From Carallia brachiata (Eukaryota; Streptophyta; Magnoliopsida; Malpighiales; Rhizophoraceae), in assembly GCA_021464245.1 (NCBI GenBank), contig JADCRB010000076.1, forward strand, positions 316,862-380,861: a DNA stretch of 64,000 nucleotides, written 5' to 3'. Below, in pieces: positions 35,484 through 46,849 of the stretch. The notes beneath the pieces were generated by a model that did no database searches, was not told where the DNA came from, and saw only the letters and a list, made by a program, of their open reading frames with translations. Position numbers and translations under genes: made by a program. Positions within the stretch are counted from its first letter, which is position 1, and each line of letters opens with the position of its first letter.

Positions 35484-36460
35484 GATTTCTTAACAAACCA
35501 AAGATTTTATAATCAAGGACAAGTTTGACCAACCTGAAACATGAATTTTTCAAGAGATGCAATACAGGATATTGTCCGAACAAACTTGAGCGAAACTGCT
35601 AAGTTTTTACGGAATCGAAATCTCAGGGCCACCAAATGAATATGTTGCGAAATATACACGTTCAATATAATAATAATAATAATAATATTATGTTATATTT
35701 TGGAGAGGTGGACTTAGGGTTAGGGACATTATTTTTTTTACTTTTTCAAAAAAGTATTTTTCTGAGCAAATTTTTTTTATCTGCATCGTAGTTACTAAAG
35801 TAGTAACAGGAGAAGGCAAATTATGTGGAGAAAATTTGAAAGTGGAACTCACTCTTTACAACTAATTACTGCTTCTAACTATTTGATCTATGCCTAATCT
35901 ACTGAAACAATATTTTTTAGCGAATATCATATATAGTATTTATGCTTAACAGTTTAATATAATATTTATTTAGATTTAGATTTAAATTTTATTTTATAAA
36001 ATATATGAGTAATGATATTCTACACTAAATAATCTTAGCGAAATTATTCGACTTTGACACACACACACACATATATTTGTATATAGTCAATTCAAAACCA
36101 ATCATCGGATTAACAAAGGACCCATTTTTTTTGGCGCAAGAGGAGGATTCTTTGGACGAAAACAACGAAAAGAGGGCTGCAGTTTTGGGTTTTGAATTAA
36201 AATCTGTATATATATACAAAAAAAAAAAAAAGTAAGTCTTCAGAATTTTTTTTCAGACTTTTTTATTCGAATTACAGCGAATATTTTATTTTTTACGACA
36301 AATATTTTACTTTTTGTAATAAAAAAGTTAGTCTTTTTTTTGCTACAAAAAATAAAATTATTGTAGTAAAAAGTGGAAAGCTTGTTGTAACTCAGACACA
36401 AATTCAAATAAAAAATTTCGAGTGACGTAGCCATGATATAATCCACTTCAAAAAAGTAAA
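35484..36460. other. AT-rich spacer between protease copies
   Basis: Contains (ATA)n near 35669-35690 and a short CA/TA run near 36058-36075. No coding signal. Confidence 0.5.
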
Positions 36461-36464
36461 AAAA

Positions 36465-37410
36465 TTTCGGTAAGATTGATGCCATGCTCCCAGAATGGAT
36501 AATCCATTGCCGGGCATTATTGCGATGCAGAAATAATCCGCAGTCATCCTGTTAACATATTGGGCTTCGACACGATAGTCAGCGCCTTCAAAATGATATG
36601 TCATTGAAGCGAAATCGTTATAACCAAGAGGATACTCGTCGCATAGTTCATATCCCGACGGCCCATCACGAACTCTTTGAAGATTTCTGGAGTCGTAATA
36701 TACTTGAAACAATGCAATTACACTATCCTATGCGCTCCGTTGCCCGATTACGCTTCGATCGATTTGAGTGATCGGAGTTCCATTGTCTATAATGAAACCA
36801 CCATTACCATCTCGTCTAAGTTGGAATTGGTACGAAGTGAATCCTAGTCGTAATGTCCCTATGCTGATGTCCAATAGGTTCAAGTAACACAAATATCTTC
36901 CACGAAAATTTACGAATCTTGTCATCCGGACAGGAGAGGTTGGAACATCTTCGCCAAATCTTAGGACACCAGGTCGTTCCATATCTTCATCAAATGGGGC
37001 TAAACAGTAGGAGAATCGATGGTTAACTCGTGTAGACAATTGTGAAATGAGTGAATCTGGCTCCTTGCTTAGTCCTAAGATGCTGAAATAATCCTATTTC
37101 TAGAAAATCCAAAATTTCGATTATAATTCGAGCAACCAAAAACTATATCGTCAATGAAAACAGGACCATGTTGACCAAAATAGTATATTTAATAAAAAAA
37201 TAAAAAAGAAGGGGCCAGCCGCTAATTCCACGCAATTCCCCCATAATTGGAGGGAATTGCTTTTGCACCAAAATTTTTTTCCTTCCATGCCGGTTCCCGA
37301 ATAAGAGAACATACCTCATTCCATTCCTCTTACATGGAATCCACCCTAAATCCATTTTCTCAAACAAGGGCTTAAGAGTTGCACTAGAAGGTTTCACTTT
37401 ATATGATCCG
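36465..37410 (-). pseudogene. Nepenthesin-like aspartic protease pseudogene, copy B
   Basis: Minus-strand order: KPSSATLKPLFEKMDLGW (about 37390), GPVFIDDIVFGCSNYNRNFG (about 37150), SLISQLSTRVNHRFSYCLAP, RFGEDVPTSP, NLLDISIGTLRLGFTSYQF, DGNGGFIIDNGTPI, YELCDEYPLGYND, MTYHFEGADYRVEAQYVN and MPGNGLSILGAWHQ. IIDNGT replaces the usual IIDSGT at the second catalytic site. The first active-site motif is absent, and stops or shifts occur near 37080 and 36720. It is a paralogue of copy A and better preserved. Confidence 0.75.
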
Positions 37411-37944
37411 CCATCTGATGATGAAAGCTAAGCTAGCTTTGAATTGAACAGATGACATTGTTGAAACTCAAGATAAATTCGTATAATTTTAAGCTGTCCA
37501 AATTATTGATTCGAACAGTTGGGACAGTTATCGAATTAGTGGCAGTTTAGAATTTATCCAAACTGCGCCTGACATATTATATATTTATATTATTATATAT
37601 AAATATCTTTCAAATTCGCCTAATCTTATCCACACATTACCCCACTCAAGCTTGCCTCCTTTATAAACAAGTTTTAAAAGAAGACTCAAGTGTTGCTTGT
37701 TTATATCAACGAACAAATTTGAGTGATCTCTTATTAAACCGAACTGCTAAATTTTGAATAAAGATACGTATTACAAAAGTTTTTTTACGAAATTTTAAGA
37801 AAGCCAATTGAATTTCTAAATTTTAGAATAATAATAAATTTACATAAAAAATAAAATTACAAAAAACTCTTTATCACGTAAAAAAAAAACTAATTCCTAA
37901 AAAAGGGAAAAAGACCCTTCCAATTGTATATCTACGCGGGATAA

Positions 37945-38365
37945 TACTCTTTTTAGTATTGTATGATTTTTTTCCAATTAAATCTTAAACTTTTCAATTT
38001 TCTTAATTTGGTTCTATACTTTTCAAATTCTTTACAATCGAATCCTTTTTATTAACAGCCGTTAGTCAAATTATTTAAAACGTACTTTAACCAAATGAAT
38101 ATGAATAAAAATAAGTGTAAATAATGCCTCCTTATTTATTTGTTATAGTATTTTTGAAAAATAATTAAAGTACTGTACTTAGGATTTTTTTAATTCACTT
38201 CTTTTTAATCAAAGTACGTTTTAAAGATTTGACTAATGATCTTTGATTAAAAAAACTCGATTGTAAAAGAATTGAAACGTATAAAATTTAATTAAAAAAA
38301 TTAAAAATTTTAAAATTTAATTAAAAAAATTTACAAAAATTTAAGATTAAAATTTGTATAATCCG
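37945..38365. mobile_element. Foldback MITE with arms of about 135 bp
   Basis: The left arm (about 37950-38095: TTTCCAATTAAATCTTAAAC, TTTACAATCGAATCC, AGTCAAATTATTTAAAACG) is matched in inverted order by the right arm (about 38205-38360: GTACGTTTTAAAGATTTGAC, CTCGATTGTAAAAGAATTG, AATTTAATTAAAAAAATT). No ORF; ends and target duplication not resolved. Confidence 0.65.
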
Positions 38366-38892
38366 TATATACACCTCAATTTTTATAGAACCTATCGGTT
38401 CACTTGAAGCCTTCCTGTCCTCCTCTTTCCCTCCACCCCAACCCACAACCGAAACTACAAATGCCGTAAGAATCAAGATCGTTTGCTAGAACCAAAAACA
38501 GCACAAGCAACACGGAAAAGCCAAAACAAAACAAGATTAATCGGACCGATTGCCCAATTTACTCTCTTCTTCTTCTTCACTGGGTTTCAGGTAACAGCCT
38601 CACCCCCCAAGCCTCTTCTTCTCTATATAAGTTATATTTTCTGTCTGTATATACAAAATATATCATTATGGTTTCGTTCTTTTGTTAATTCTGCAAATCA
38701 AGTTAGTTTTTTTCTTTTTAATTCTGCAAATAAAGTTGGTTGCTTTCTGCACTGTTCTTTCGGTGCTCTTTGTGTAGAAATCTTGAAAATTTTGTGGGGT
38801 TTGTTTGTTTAGATCGAAATTAATTCCAAATTTGTGAAAACTGAAGAGGGGAAAAGAAAGAAAAAGAAGAAGAACACAGACACAATTGAGAG

Positions 38893-39510
38893 ATGCTGAG
38901 GGTTTCCGATTTTCTTCCCGAAGAAATCATAGTATTCATGATCTTGATGATTATGCGTTGCAAGCTCGTCTGTAAAATATGGTTTTCTCTAATCCAAACC
39001 CCACATTTCATCTCCACACACCTTTCCCTATCTTCTTCATCATCAAAATCTCAGAAGCCTTTTATTTTCATCCATCACTATGGCCAGAGAAGACACCTCT
39101 TTTCTTCCCATTTTAACCCTCGATCTTTCTATAATTGCCGTACTATCGCTTTTCCATTACCACTGCCTGACTCTTTTATTATGATCGGCCACATCCATGG
39201 CCTGTTCTGCTATTCCAACTATCCCGCCTTGGGTCCGAGAAGCTACGGGCTTTGTTGCATCTGGAACTCTTCTGTTAGACGGTACATTTGACTCCCTTCG
39301 CCACCAACTTCCTCTTTCAATTGTGAAATTACGTCTAGCTTTTCGTATGGGTTTCGTTTCGATCATGTGAGTAGTGACTACAAAGTGCTGCTTTTAGAAT
39401 CTGAGGATGTGGAAGCATGATCCTCCCCGTACCTCCAATTGCAAGATCTTTTCGGCGAAAAAGGGCAGTTGGAGGACAATAGGTGGTGTTCCTTAAAAAG
39501 CGGAGTATTG
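38893..39510 (+). pseudogene. F-box protein (FBA type) pseudogene
   Basis: ATG 38893 opens MLRVSDFLPEEII, then RCKLVCKIWFSLIQTPHFIS, an F-box whose middle is about five residues shorter than usual. The frame stops at TGA 39289-39291 (VRRYI-stop) but stays open in the same frame to 39420 with SYGFRFDHVSSDYKVLLLES, the F-box-associated region. Family sequence continues past 39420 (CKIFSAKKGSWRTIGGVP) in another frame. A CGA to TGA change would explain the first stop. Intact members are substrate receptors of SCF ubiquitin ligases. Confidence 0.75.
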
Positions 39511-39519
39511 TAGCACTTT

Positions 39520-41380
39520 AGTTTATGGGCTCTTTGTTGAGACCTAAAGTTTCCTTATTCGGTTTTGATTGATTACAAAATATTAATTATTACTAATATG
39601 TTCATTTAAGTTTGTGTAGTTAGAAGTTTAGTAATAATGCTTTTAAAGTTTTAATCTTTCGGAGTATGTAAGAATTGAACAATGGTTCATAAATAAGGCT
39701 TCATGTAGCACCATTATTGGTCCAAAATTAGAGGCCCAAAGGAACAATAGATTGACTCAAAATGGAGGCACACATGGTCGAAATTTAATGCCCCAAACTT
39801 GCTGGAACTTACTTGCATGTCATTCTTTTCAATCAAGACATCAAGTTGTTTAAGTAACACCGGATTTGCTGAATTTGAAAAATCACTGCGGATAGCTGGA
39901 GAAGAATCATATGATGAAGCTTATATAGATAGAAAGATGATTTTGTCTAGTTTCTAAATCCTGAAGAATCATCTCAATTGGATATTTGTGGAGAAGTTTA
40001 TGGCCTATCAACTGAAAGGTGGATAATCTGTCAAGGAAGATAGGATCCGTCAGCTTTAAGAGATAATTACGAACAAATGAGAAATAATTAGCGTTAAGAC
40101 TTATTTGTATACAAAGATAATTCTATCTATTTTTTAAATTGATAAGAATTGCGTTAATTGGATATCTGTAGAAGGAGATATTGTCAAAATACTGAAAGGT
40201 GTACAATCTGTCCCATCCAGCAAGATCAGTCAACTTCCACAAGGCACCATGGCTAGCTGGAGTGGAATCAGAACGTGATCTATACATGGATGGAAAGCTC
40301 TAGATGTCTACTTTCAAACGCAAGAATTGGGACACAATTTAGAGTTGAGCCCCTGCATGCTCCTTTACTTATAAATAGGTGCCTCCACCAATGTTCCATT
40401 CATCCCTCTCCATTCCTGTCACTCTCTATTGTGTCAGTTGGTCAGTTTGTTATTGTGCAAGAGGAGTGTTTTTCTTTGTGGTGTGCAAGGGTGAGCTTTT
40501 GAAATGAAAGAGAGGATATATGTGTTGAAAGAAAAAGAGTTTTTCTTAGATTGAGAAGGCTAATGTGTATGTTCTTTAGTCATACAAGTGTTTGAGACTG
40601 TAAAAGTGATTTAGAGATCACAAAGTTGTTCTTCTGATGATTGAGGAATTGTTTTGTTAGTAGAGTTGAAACTCCCAAGACGGAAGGTCTTTGTAAGAGA
40701 AGGTAAGAATAAAAGTTCTGAACCTTTATAAGGAATATGAAGTAGGGTCTATAGCAGCTAGGGAATGTTATTTAACATGGACACTTTATTTTGTATTCAC
40801 AGTATTGTGGGAAATTAGTCCATGAACTGATTTGTTTTGAAGTGCCTTTTATTATGAAGTTATTGATAATAAAAGTGTTGGTATTGTTAGATTTGCAAAT
40901 TGTTATTTAAATTCTCAATTTACTCATAGTATGTAAAAGAAGATTGCATTATCATTGAAAGAGTTATAAAAGAGTGTTACAAAATGAAGGCATCCATTGT
41001 AATAATCTGTGCAAAACAGATTAGGCATTGCCTGCTCCATTTGGCAACCTAGTGCTCATTCTGTTTTGAAGTTCTAATACAAAAATGAATTTTATGGCCA
41101 TATACAAGCCTAACAATAGGCCATATATACCAAAAAATCACAATGGTCCTATCAAAGATATAATATTGTGGCCATTAACATAACAAAAAATAAATTGGCC
41201 AACAATTTCAGAATGACATCAGTAAGCAAAAACAGTTCCATTTCTTCTAGTCTTGATTCTATTCATCCTTTATTCTTCATTTTCTTTTCATTCTTCCTTT
41301 TCTGTTTATACTTCTTCTTTTTTGCCTCACATTGACTCTGGAAAATAGGAAATTTGACTTTTTTAACATTAGAAACATCA
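39520..41380 (+). other. Non-coding region, possible degraded LTR
   Basis: Diverged repeats of about 180-200 bp (near 39895-40060, 40080-40240 and 40255-40310) share GCTGGAG.AGAATCA, AATTGGATAT.TGT and CTGAAAGGTG.A.AATCTGTC. A TATA-like TTATAAATAGGTGCC at about 40369 is followed by CT-rich and transcribed-looking sequence, as in a plant LTR. Boundaries and family not determined. Confidence 0.35.
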
Positions 41381-41388
41381 AACAGATA

Positions 41389-44300
41389 TCACAAATGGGA
41401 AAATGGGAAAATTCTCACCACCAAGTGCTGTGGGTGTAATGATTGTGTAGCTACTTCTTGGCAGATGTATGTTGGACTTGTTTGAGGTGGTCTGAACACG
41501 TGCAGTGTTGTTGGGGTTTGCAACTGGGGTCTGACTCTCCTAAGTGGGGAGAGTAGAATCATCAATTTGCTACTTTCTGGTTTTGGTTGTTGCAGAAACA
41601 CAGTGTTTGAACCTACAACTCTGTGACATTAATGTTAACTAATTAGTAATTAATTTGGAATCCAAAGGACAAGACAATTCTAAAAAAGGCCACTTACTGT
41701 CTTTGTTGGGATAGGGGATACAGGAACTACAATAAGAGAATGCTTGTGGATTGCAAGCACCAACTGTTTCCATTGTTGGTTGGTTTTGGGGCTCGGGTAT
41801 TGCTGCTAACTTCTTGCTCTTCTTACCTGTATTCTTCCTTTTTCTTTCAGCACCAAATTTGTTGGCATTTGTATACTTTTCCTATACGAGTAAAACAATA
41901 AGATAAAAAATATATATTACTTAATGAATGGATATGGACAAATGAACACCTAAACCTGTTGTGGCTCATGTGAAGCATTTGCATCGCCACCATGTCCTTG
42001 AGGGATTCCTTTTGCCTCACTGTCCAGGTTAATTGTTTCAATATAATTGAATGCAAAATTTGCATTCAATGGAACACTAGGAATAGGGTCTATTGATTTA
42101 TGCTCAGTTGGCTGGGGTGCAGGTTTCTCAAGACATGTTCTGTTATTGTGTCCTGACTTTTTGCTGGTTATGCAAATCTATTTTTCCCCTTTCTTAGACA
42201 TTCTAGTTCCACCAAGCTTTGTCTGCTCTCACTCCTCTTTCCTCCTCTTGATTTGTGGCCTCCTAGGTGTTTTTCTAAGTGGAGGAGGTAGCATGGTAGC
42301 TTGAATAGTGGCTAGCCAGAATTTCTCTCCACTAATAGGTTGCATACTATACTGGTAAACTTGCAAATACTTATCTTTTTTGTACCAACTTTAGATGTAT
42401 TCTACGGTGTCCTCACCTTTATCTTTAAGTACACACAAAGTATGAGGGCAAGGAATCCCACTCAACATCGAAGCCCTACAACTATAGGTCCAACTATCTA
42501 GTTTTATCACATATGTAACTCTTCTATGCTTTATTTTATATCCCTCATGCCCAATCCACTCAACAGTAGCAGCTCTACTCTCTTACATATTTTCTCTCAG
42601 TTTCCTTAAAATCCTTGGACCAATCTTCCATTTTCATCTTTCGACCAACTTTCTATTTCTTATCAACCTCCTCATAATGTATATCCTAATATTGTCTAAC
42701 ATAGTAAGTATAACCTTTGATCTAGCAAACACAATTTCTCTATTAAATGCTTCACATAAGTTATTGTCTACAACATCTATTTTGAGGTTAGGATTGAAAA
42801 ATGTCTTATACCATTTTTTTTTTCCAGCATATCTGCATATATCTTTGGACTGACTTCCTTCAATTCCTTTATTTTGAAATTGAATTCCTCCTCACGAGTT
42901 GACTTCACACACTGCCAAAATAATCTGTGCAACTTAACACTTTTGTGTTTCTTCCTCCAATTTGCAAATATATGCCTTTCATAAAGTCTCTGTTCTGCCT
43001 TAAGGAATTGTTTGTCAATGGCATTAGTCAAACACTTCAAAATAAAAAGAAAAACAAATTTGTTACCTTCAAAACAAACCAAAAAACATATTGTACTGAA
43101 ACAAATTGGTAATGCAATCAAACATTATTACCTTTAGTTCATCTGACATAAAAGCCCATCCTTCTCCATTTGTTATGCCCAATCTTTTTTCAAAAGGCCA
43201 AGAAACCAGGTCCAAGTTATTGTTGACTCCTTCAACACCAGTCCCCAAGCTATAAGAAACATTTGGTTGTTGGCATCCTTATCAACTGTTGCTAGTATCT
43301 TACCTTGACAACTCCTTTTGAAAAACAACCATCTAAACCTATCAAATGCCTACAACCAGCTAGAAATCCTCTATTGCAACAATCAAATGCTATATACATC
43401 TTGTCAAACTCAGGAATCCCCCTACCTAAGACTAGTGTATCAACCTGGAGGTCAACAACGGTACCAAGATTACTTTTCACCAATTTAGCTGCATAATCTA
43501 GCAATTCAGCATATTCTTTCTATGCATCTCCCCTCAACTGCACATAATTGAGCTTACTGACAAAAGCTACATATATCTTTCATTGGAACCTCACCTTCTT
43601 GAAAACTGCCCTCACATATTCCTTACAATTTTTTGTAAACACAAAATCCTTCCTTTCTTTCAGAGCATTTTTTTACAAGTGCTGCCTTGAATTCTGCCAT
43701 ATGTTCAAACAACATTGACAGTTCCAAATTTGGCTTCTCTTGTTTGGGGTTATGTATGGGGAATTTGGATTTTCTTCTCACAATATAATCATTTTCCTCA
43801 CTATCACTTGTCTTAGAACTAGCATATTTACTAGTGCTTTGGTGGTTTGTCGCATACCCATTTTCCTCAACTTCTTCTTGCAACATAACTTTCTATTTTT
43901 CTACGTTCTTTTTCCCATCTGTAGTTTGCTTTGTTCCGTCTACAAATTTTCTTCATTGATTGAATCTGATAATGTTTTCCCTTGCTTTTTCCAACTCAAA
44001 ATCATTATCATCTGATAGCTCCCTCACCCTCCTTGTGCCTATACCGAATCCTTCAGCTTTGTCCTTTTCATCCTTAGATTCACTAGCACTAGCTTGAGAA
44101 TATTCTGGTTTGACTTTTTCTTTTTTGGCCTGTCTTCATTAACATCTTCTTGGATGTGGCCTTGGGCTTGTCTTGAGTAGTAGTGCCATCTGATTTGCTT
44201 TTGTCCCTCGCCTCTACTACTATATCTATGTTATCACATTCAATATTGGCTAACACTTCATCATCAATTTCATCAATATGGATGGGCTCTTTAAAGCCCA

Positions 44301-44760
44301 CATCATCATGTTCAGTTTCTTTTCTATTTTTCTACCCTCAACTGTTTTACTCAACACATCCATTTGCATTTCTCAAACTGTCATTACTTTTAGGGATTGT
44401 AACATCCTCCTCATTGTGAACAACAAACAAATCAACTTTCTTAAACTTTCCAATTATATGTACAATTTCAATTACAGCTTTATCACTGTTTTTTAATACC
44501 TTTAATGTTCCTTCATCTTTTCCTCACTGGGAATTCTATGCCATATTTCTTTGAAGTTTGGATAACCTGACTTCTTTATTATTGCACTTTGAATATTCTT
44601 GTAGCAAAACCTATCAATTTCAACACCATATTGATCTATATTGCCCCCTTTATAGAGTACAATAGGTTCACTATGCAGGACCCCACTATGGTAGATGCAC
44701 ATATGTCTATCAATGGGATCCATTATGGACAATGCACAATATATTTAATATATTATTACC
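41389..44760 (-). pseudogene. Mutator-like (MULE) transposase pseudogene
   Basis: Minus-strand pieces in order: VLYKGGNIDQYGVEIDRFCY (44660-44600), acidic and Lys-rich linker near 44300-44000, FDKMYIAFDCCNRGFLAGCR plus HLIGLDGCF (43420-43330, catalytic Asp), AEQRLYERHIFANWRKKHK (about 42990), a SWIM zinc finger with YSCRASMLSGIPCPHTLC (about 42500-42440), ISGEKFW and LPPPLRKTPRRPQIKRRKEE (about 42320-42230), and a knuckle-like SKKSGHNNRTC (about 42140). Intact MULE transposases cut and paste Mutator elements. Stops and shifts throughout show it is dead. Convincing terminal inverted repeats were not found. Confidence 0.85.
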
Positions 44761-45985
44761 AACACACAAAAGGACAAAACTGCCTCCATTTAAGACTTAG
44801 CATTTTAAATACAACCCTCATAGAAAACAAAGTGGAAAAAAAACTATTTTTTAAGATGCCAGAAACAGACAAGCATTTATTTCATTCAATAGATAGCACC
44901 CAACGAGCATTGATTTTTTTCACCCAAAAGCACCCATCCAAGTTAAAGCAAGCCATTAACAAACAACAAATGTTCTTCTCTTACCCAAACAAGATGTAAC
45001 AAATGCATATGGTTTGTGGTCTTAACTATAAAGCATTTTTTATCGCTTTTACTGTATATATCTTGTCACTTTTCCCCCACTTTAGAATCTGCCCATCTTG
45101 AAATGTAAAAAATACTTAAAAATACATTACTATAGCCTAAGGAATATGCCTTTGTACTGAAATATCCAATTAGCCACATATGACAATGAGACAAACCCAA
45201 CAACCAAACTGTTCAGACCATCAACAACAATACAATAACATGCACTTCACGAAACACAAAACCCATCCACCCAACTCCTACAACACATTGAGGGAAAAAA
45301 AAAAGAAACAGAAACCCAACATATTCGCTACCTTGTCTGAGATGATTTTTCAGTCAACAACCGAATGAAATAGGTTGCAAATCCTTAATTTCAGAGGGAT
45401 GGTAGAATTTCGGCCTGATTTTGGGATGATTGGGTCTTATTGGTGAAAGCTTAGGGATGGAGAGATGAAGATTTGGAGTTAATCACATATGACTTAGGGT
45501 TTTTATGTGATAGAAATGGATGATTGATACAATCGGGTTAGCATTTGATCTTCTTCATATATTTTTTTTTTTGTTTTGAAAAAAAAAATACTGGTTTAAT
45601 ACATTAGATTTTTTTATTTCAATTTTGTAATTTTTAAATATATATATTTATTTTTATATTAATATTTTATTAGGTCAAAGTACATAGATAGCAATTAACA
45701 GGGCGTCCGTCATTGATTAGCCTCAATTGAAATGGAACTATTAACGTTTAGGATTTAAATGAAATGACTCTATTGTATAGGACTAATTGGAAAAAAACTT
45801 AAATGTATAGGACTAAACATTTGGTTATCCCCACTTTCTCAAGCACAACAAGTATGAGAAAAAAAATGTTATGTGCCTCTTCCAAAACAATTTCACTATC
45901 AATCATGCAATCCATCAAGATCACAAACATCATCTTAAGGATTTTCGTTACCAGTGACTAAACAATCTTTATCCCTCAGGCAGTA
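44760..45985. other. MULE 5' flank and spacer
   Basis: No coding signal is supported. Positions 45750-45815 carry TATAGGACTAATTGGAAAAA followed by TGTATAGGACTAAAC, similar to terminal sequences of some plant MULEs or MITEs, but no inverted partner was seen on the other side of the transposase. Confidence 0.35.
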
Positions 45986-46838
45986 CAATAGAATATGCAA
46001 CCTTAGAACCACTGAGATATCCAATAAAATAATACCCCTCAGTAGGGCATCCCTATAGTCTCATATGATTTAAACTAGGTTTCTAGCCTTTGAAGAGTTC
46101 AAAAGGTGTTTTGAGCACTGATTTGGTAGAAACTCTATTTAGAATATATCATGACTGATATTTAAGGCATTGCCTCAAATAAAAATTGATAAATTGGTTT
46201 TACTCATTGTGGACCTTACCATGTCCATCAGAATGTGATTTTGCCTCTTAGTCACCCTATTTTACTCAAAAGTGTCAGGCACAGTAAATTGGGAAACAAT
46301 CTCATAGTCTTATAAGTACAGGGCAAAAGGTTTTATGAACTGACTTGTGTTGCCAGTTCTGTCATAGTACTTACCACCATGATTAAACCGCATAATTTTA
46401 ATCTATTGCCACATTATTTTTCTATATCAGTCTTAAAGATTATAAATTTCTCAAGTGATTTTGACTTATCCTTATGAGGTTGACATAGCTGTAACAGGAG
46501 AAGTCATTTATAAAAGTTATTAAGTTATTTTTTTTCACATATAGTATTTTAAGAGGACTATTGACATCAGTGTGACTTATTACAAAGATCTTTTTACTAC
46601 AAGTGGAATTCCTATTAGTTTTCTTTGACATATTTCCTCTAAAATAATCAACACATTCACTCTCATCAATGTTTTCAAGACATGAGATGACATTTTCTTT
46701 CACTAGTCTGTTTATCATTTCTTTTAAAATATGACCAAAACAATTGTGCCAAAGAAAATAATAAATTTTTTTTAGATAAAGGCCTTTTAATGCCAAGATT
46801 AACAATGTGAAGTGCATCAAACTGTTCAGGATCAACAT
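45985..46838 (-). pseudogene. Ty1/copia retrotransposon relic (GAG-pre-integrase and integrase)
   Basis: The minus strand reads FLWHNCFGHILKEMINRLVK, ECVDYFRGNMSKKTNRNS, ISHTDVNSP, LITFINDFSCYSYVNLI and, in shifted frames below 46440, QNHILMDMVRSTMSKTNL, NQCSKHLLN and PSLNHMRLWGCPTEGY. These follow the order of copia GAG-pre-integrase and integrase. Many stops; reverse transcriptase and LTRs not seen. Confidence 0.7.
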
Positions 46839-46849
46839 TCAATCTATAT

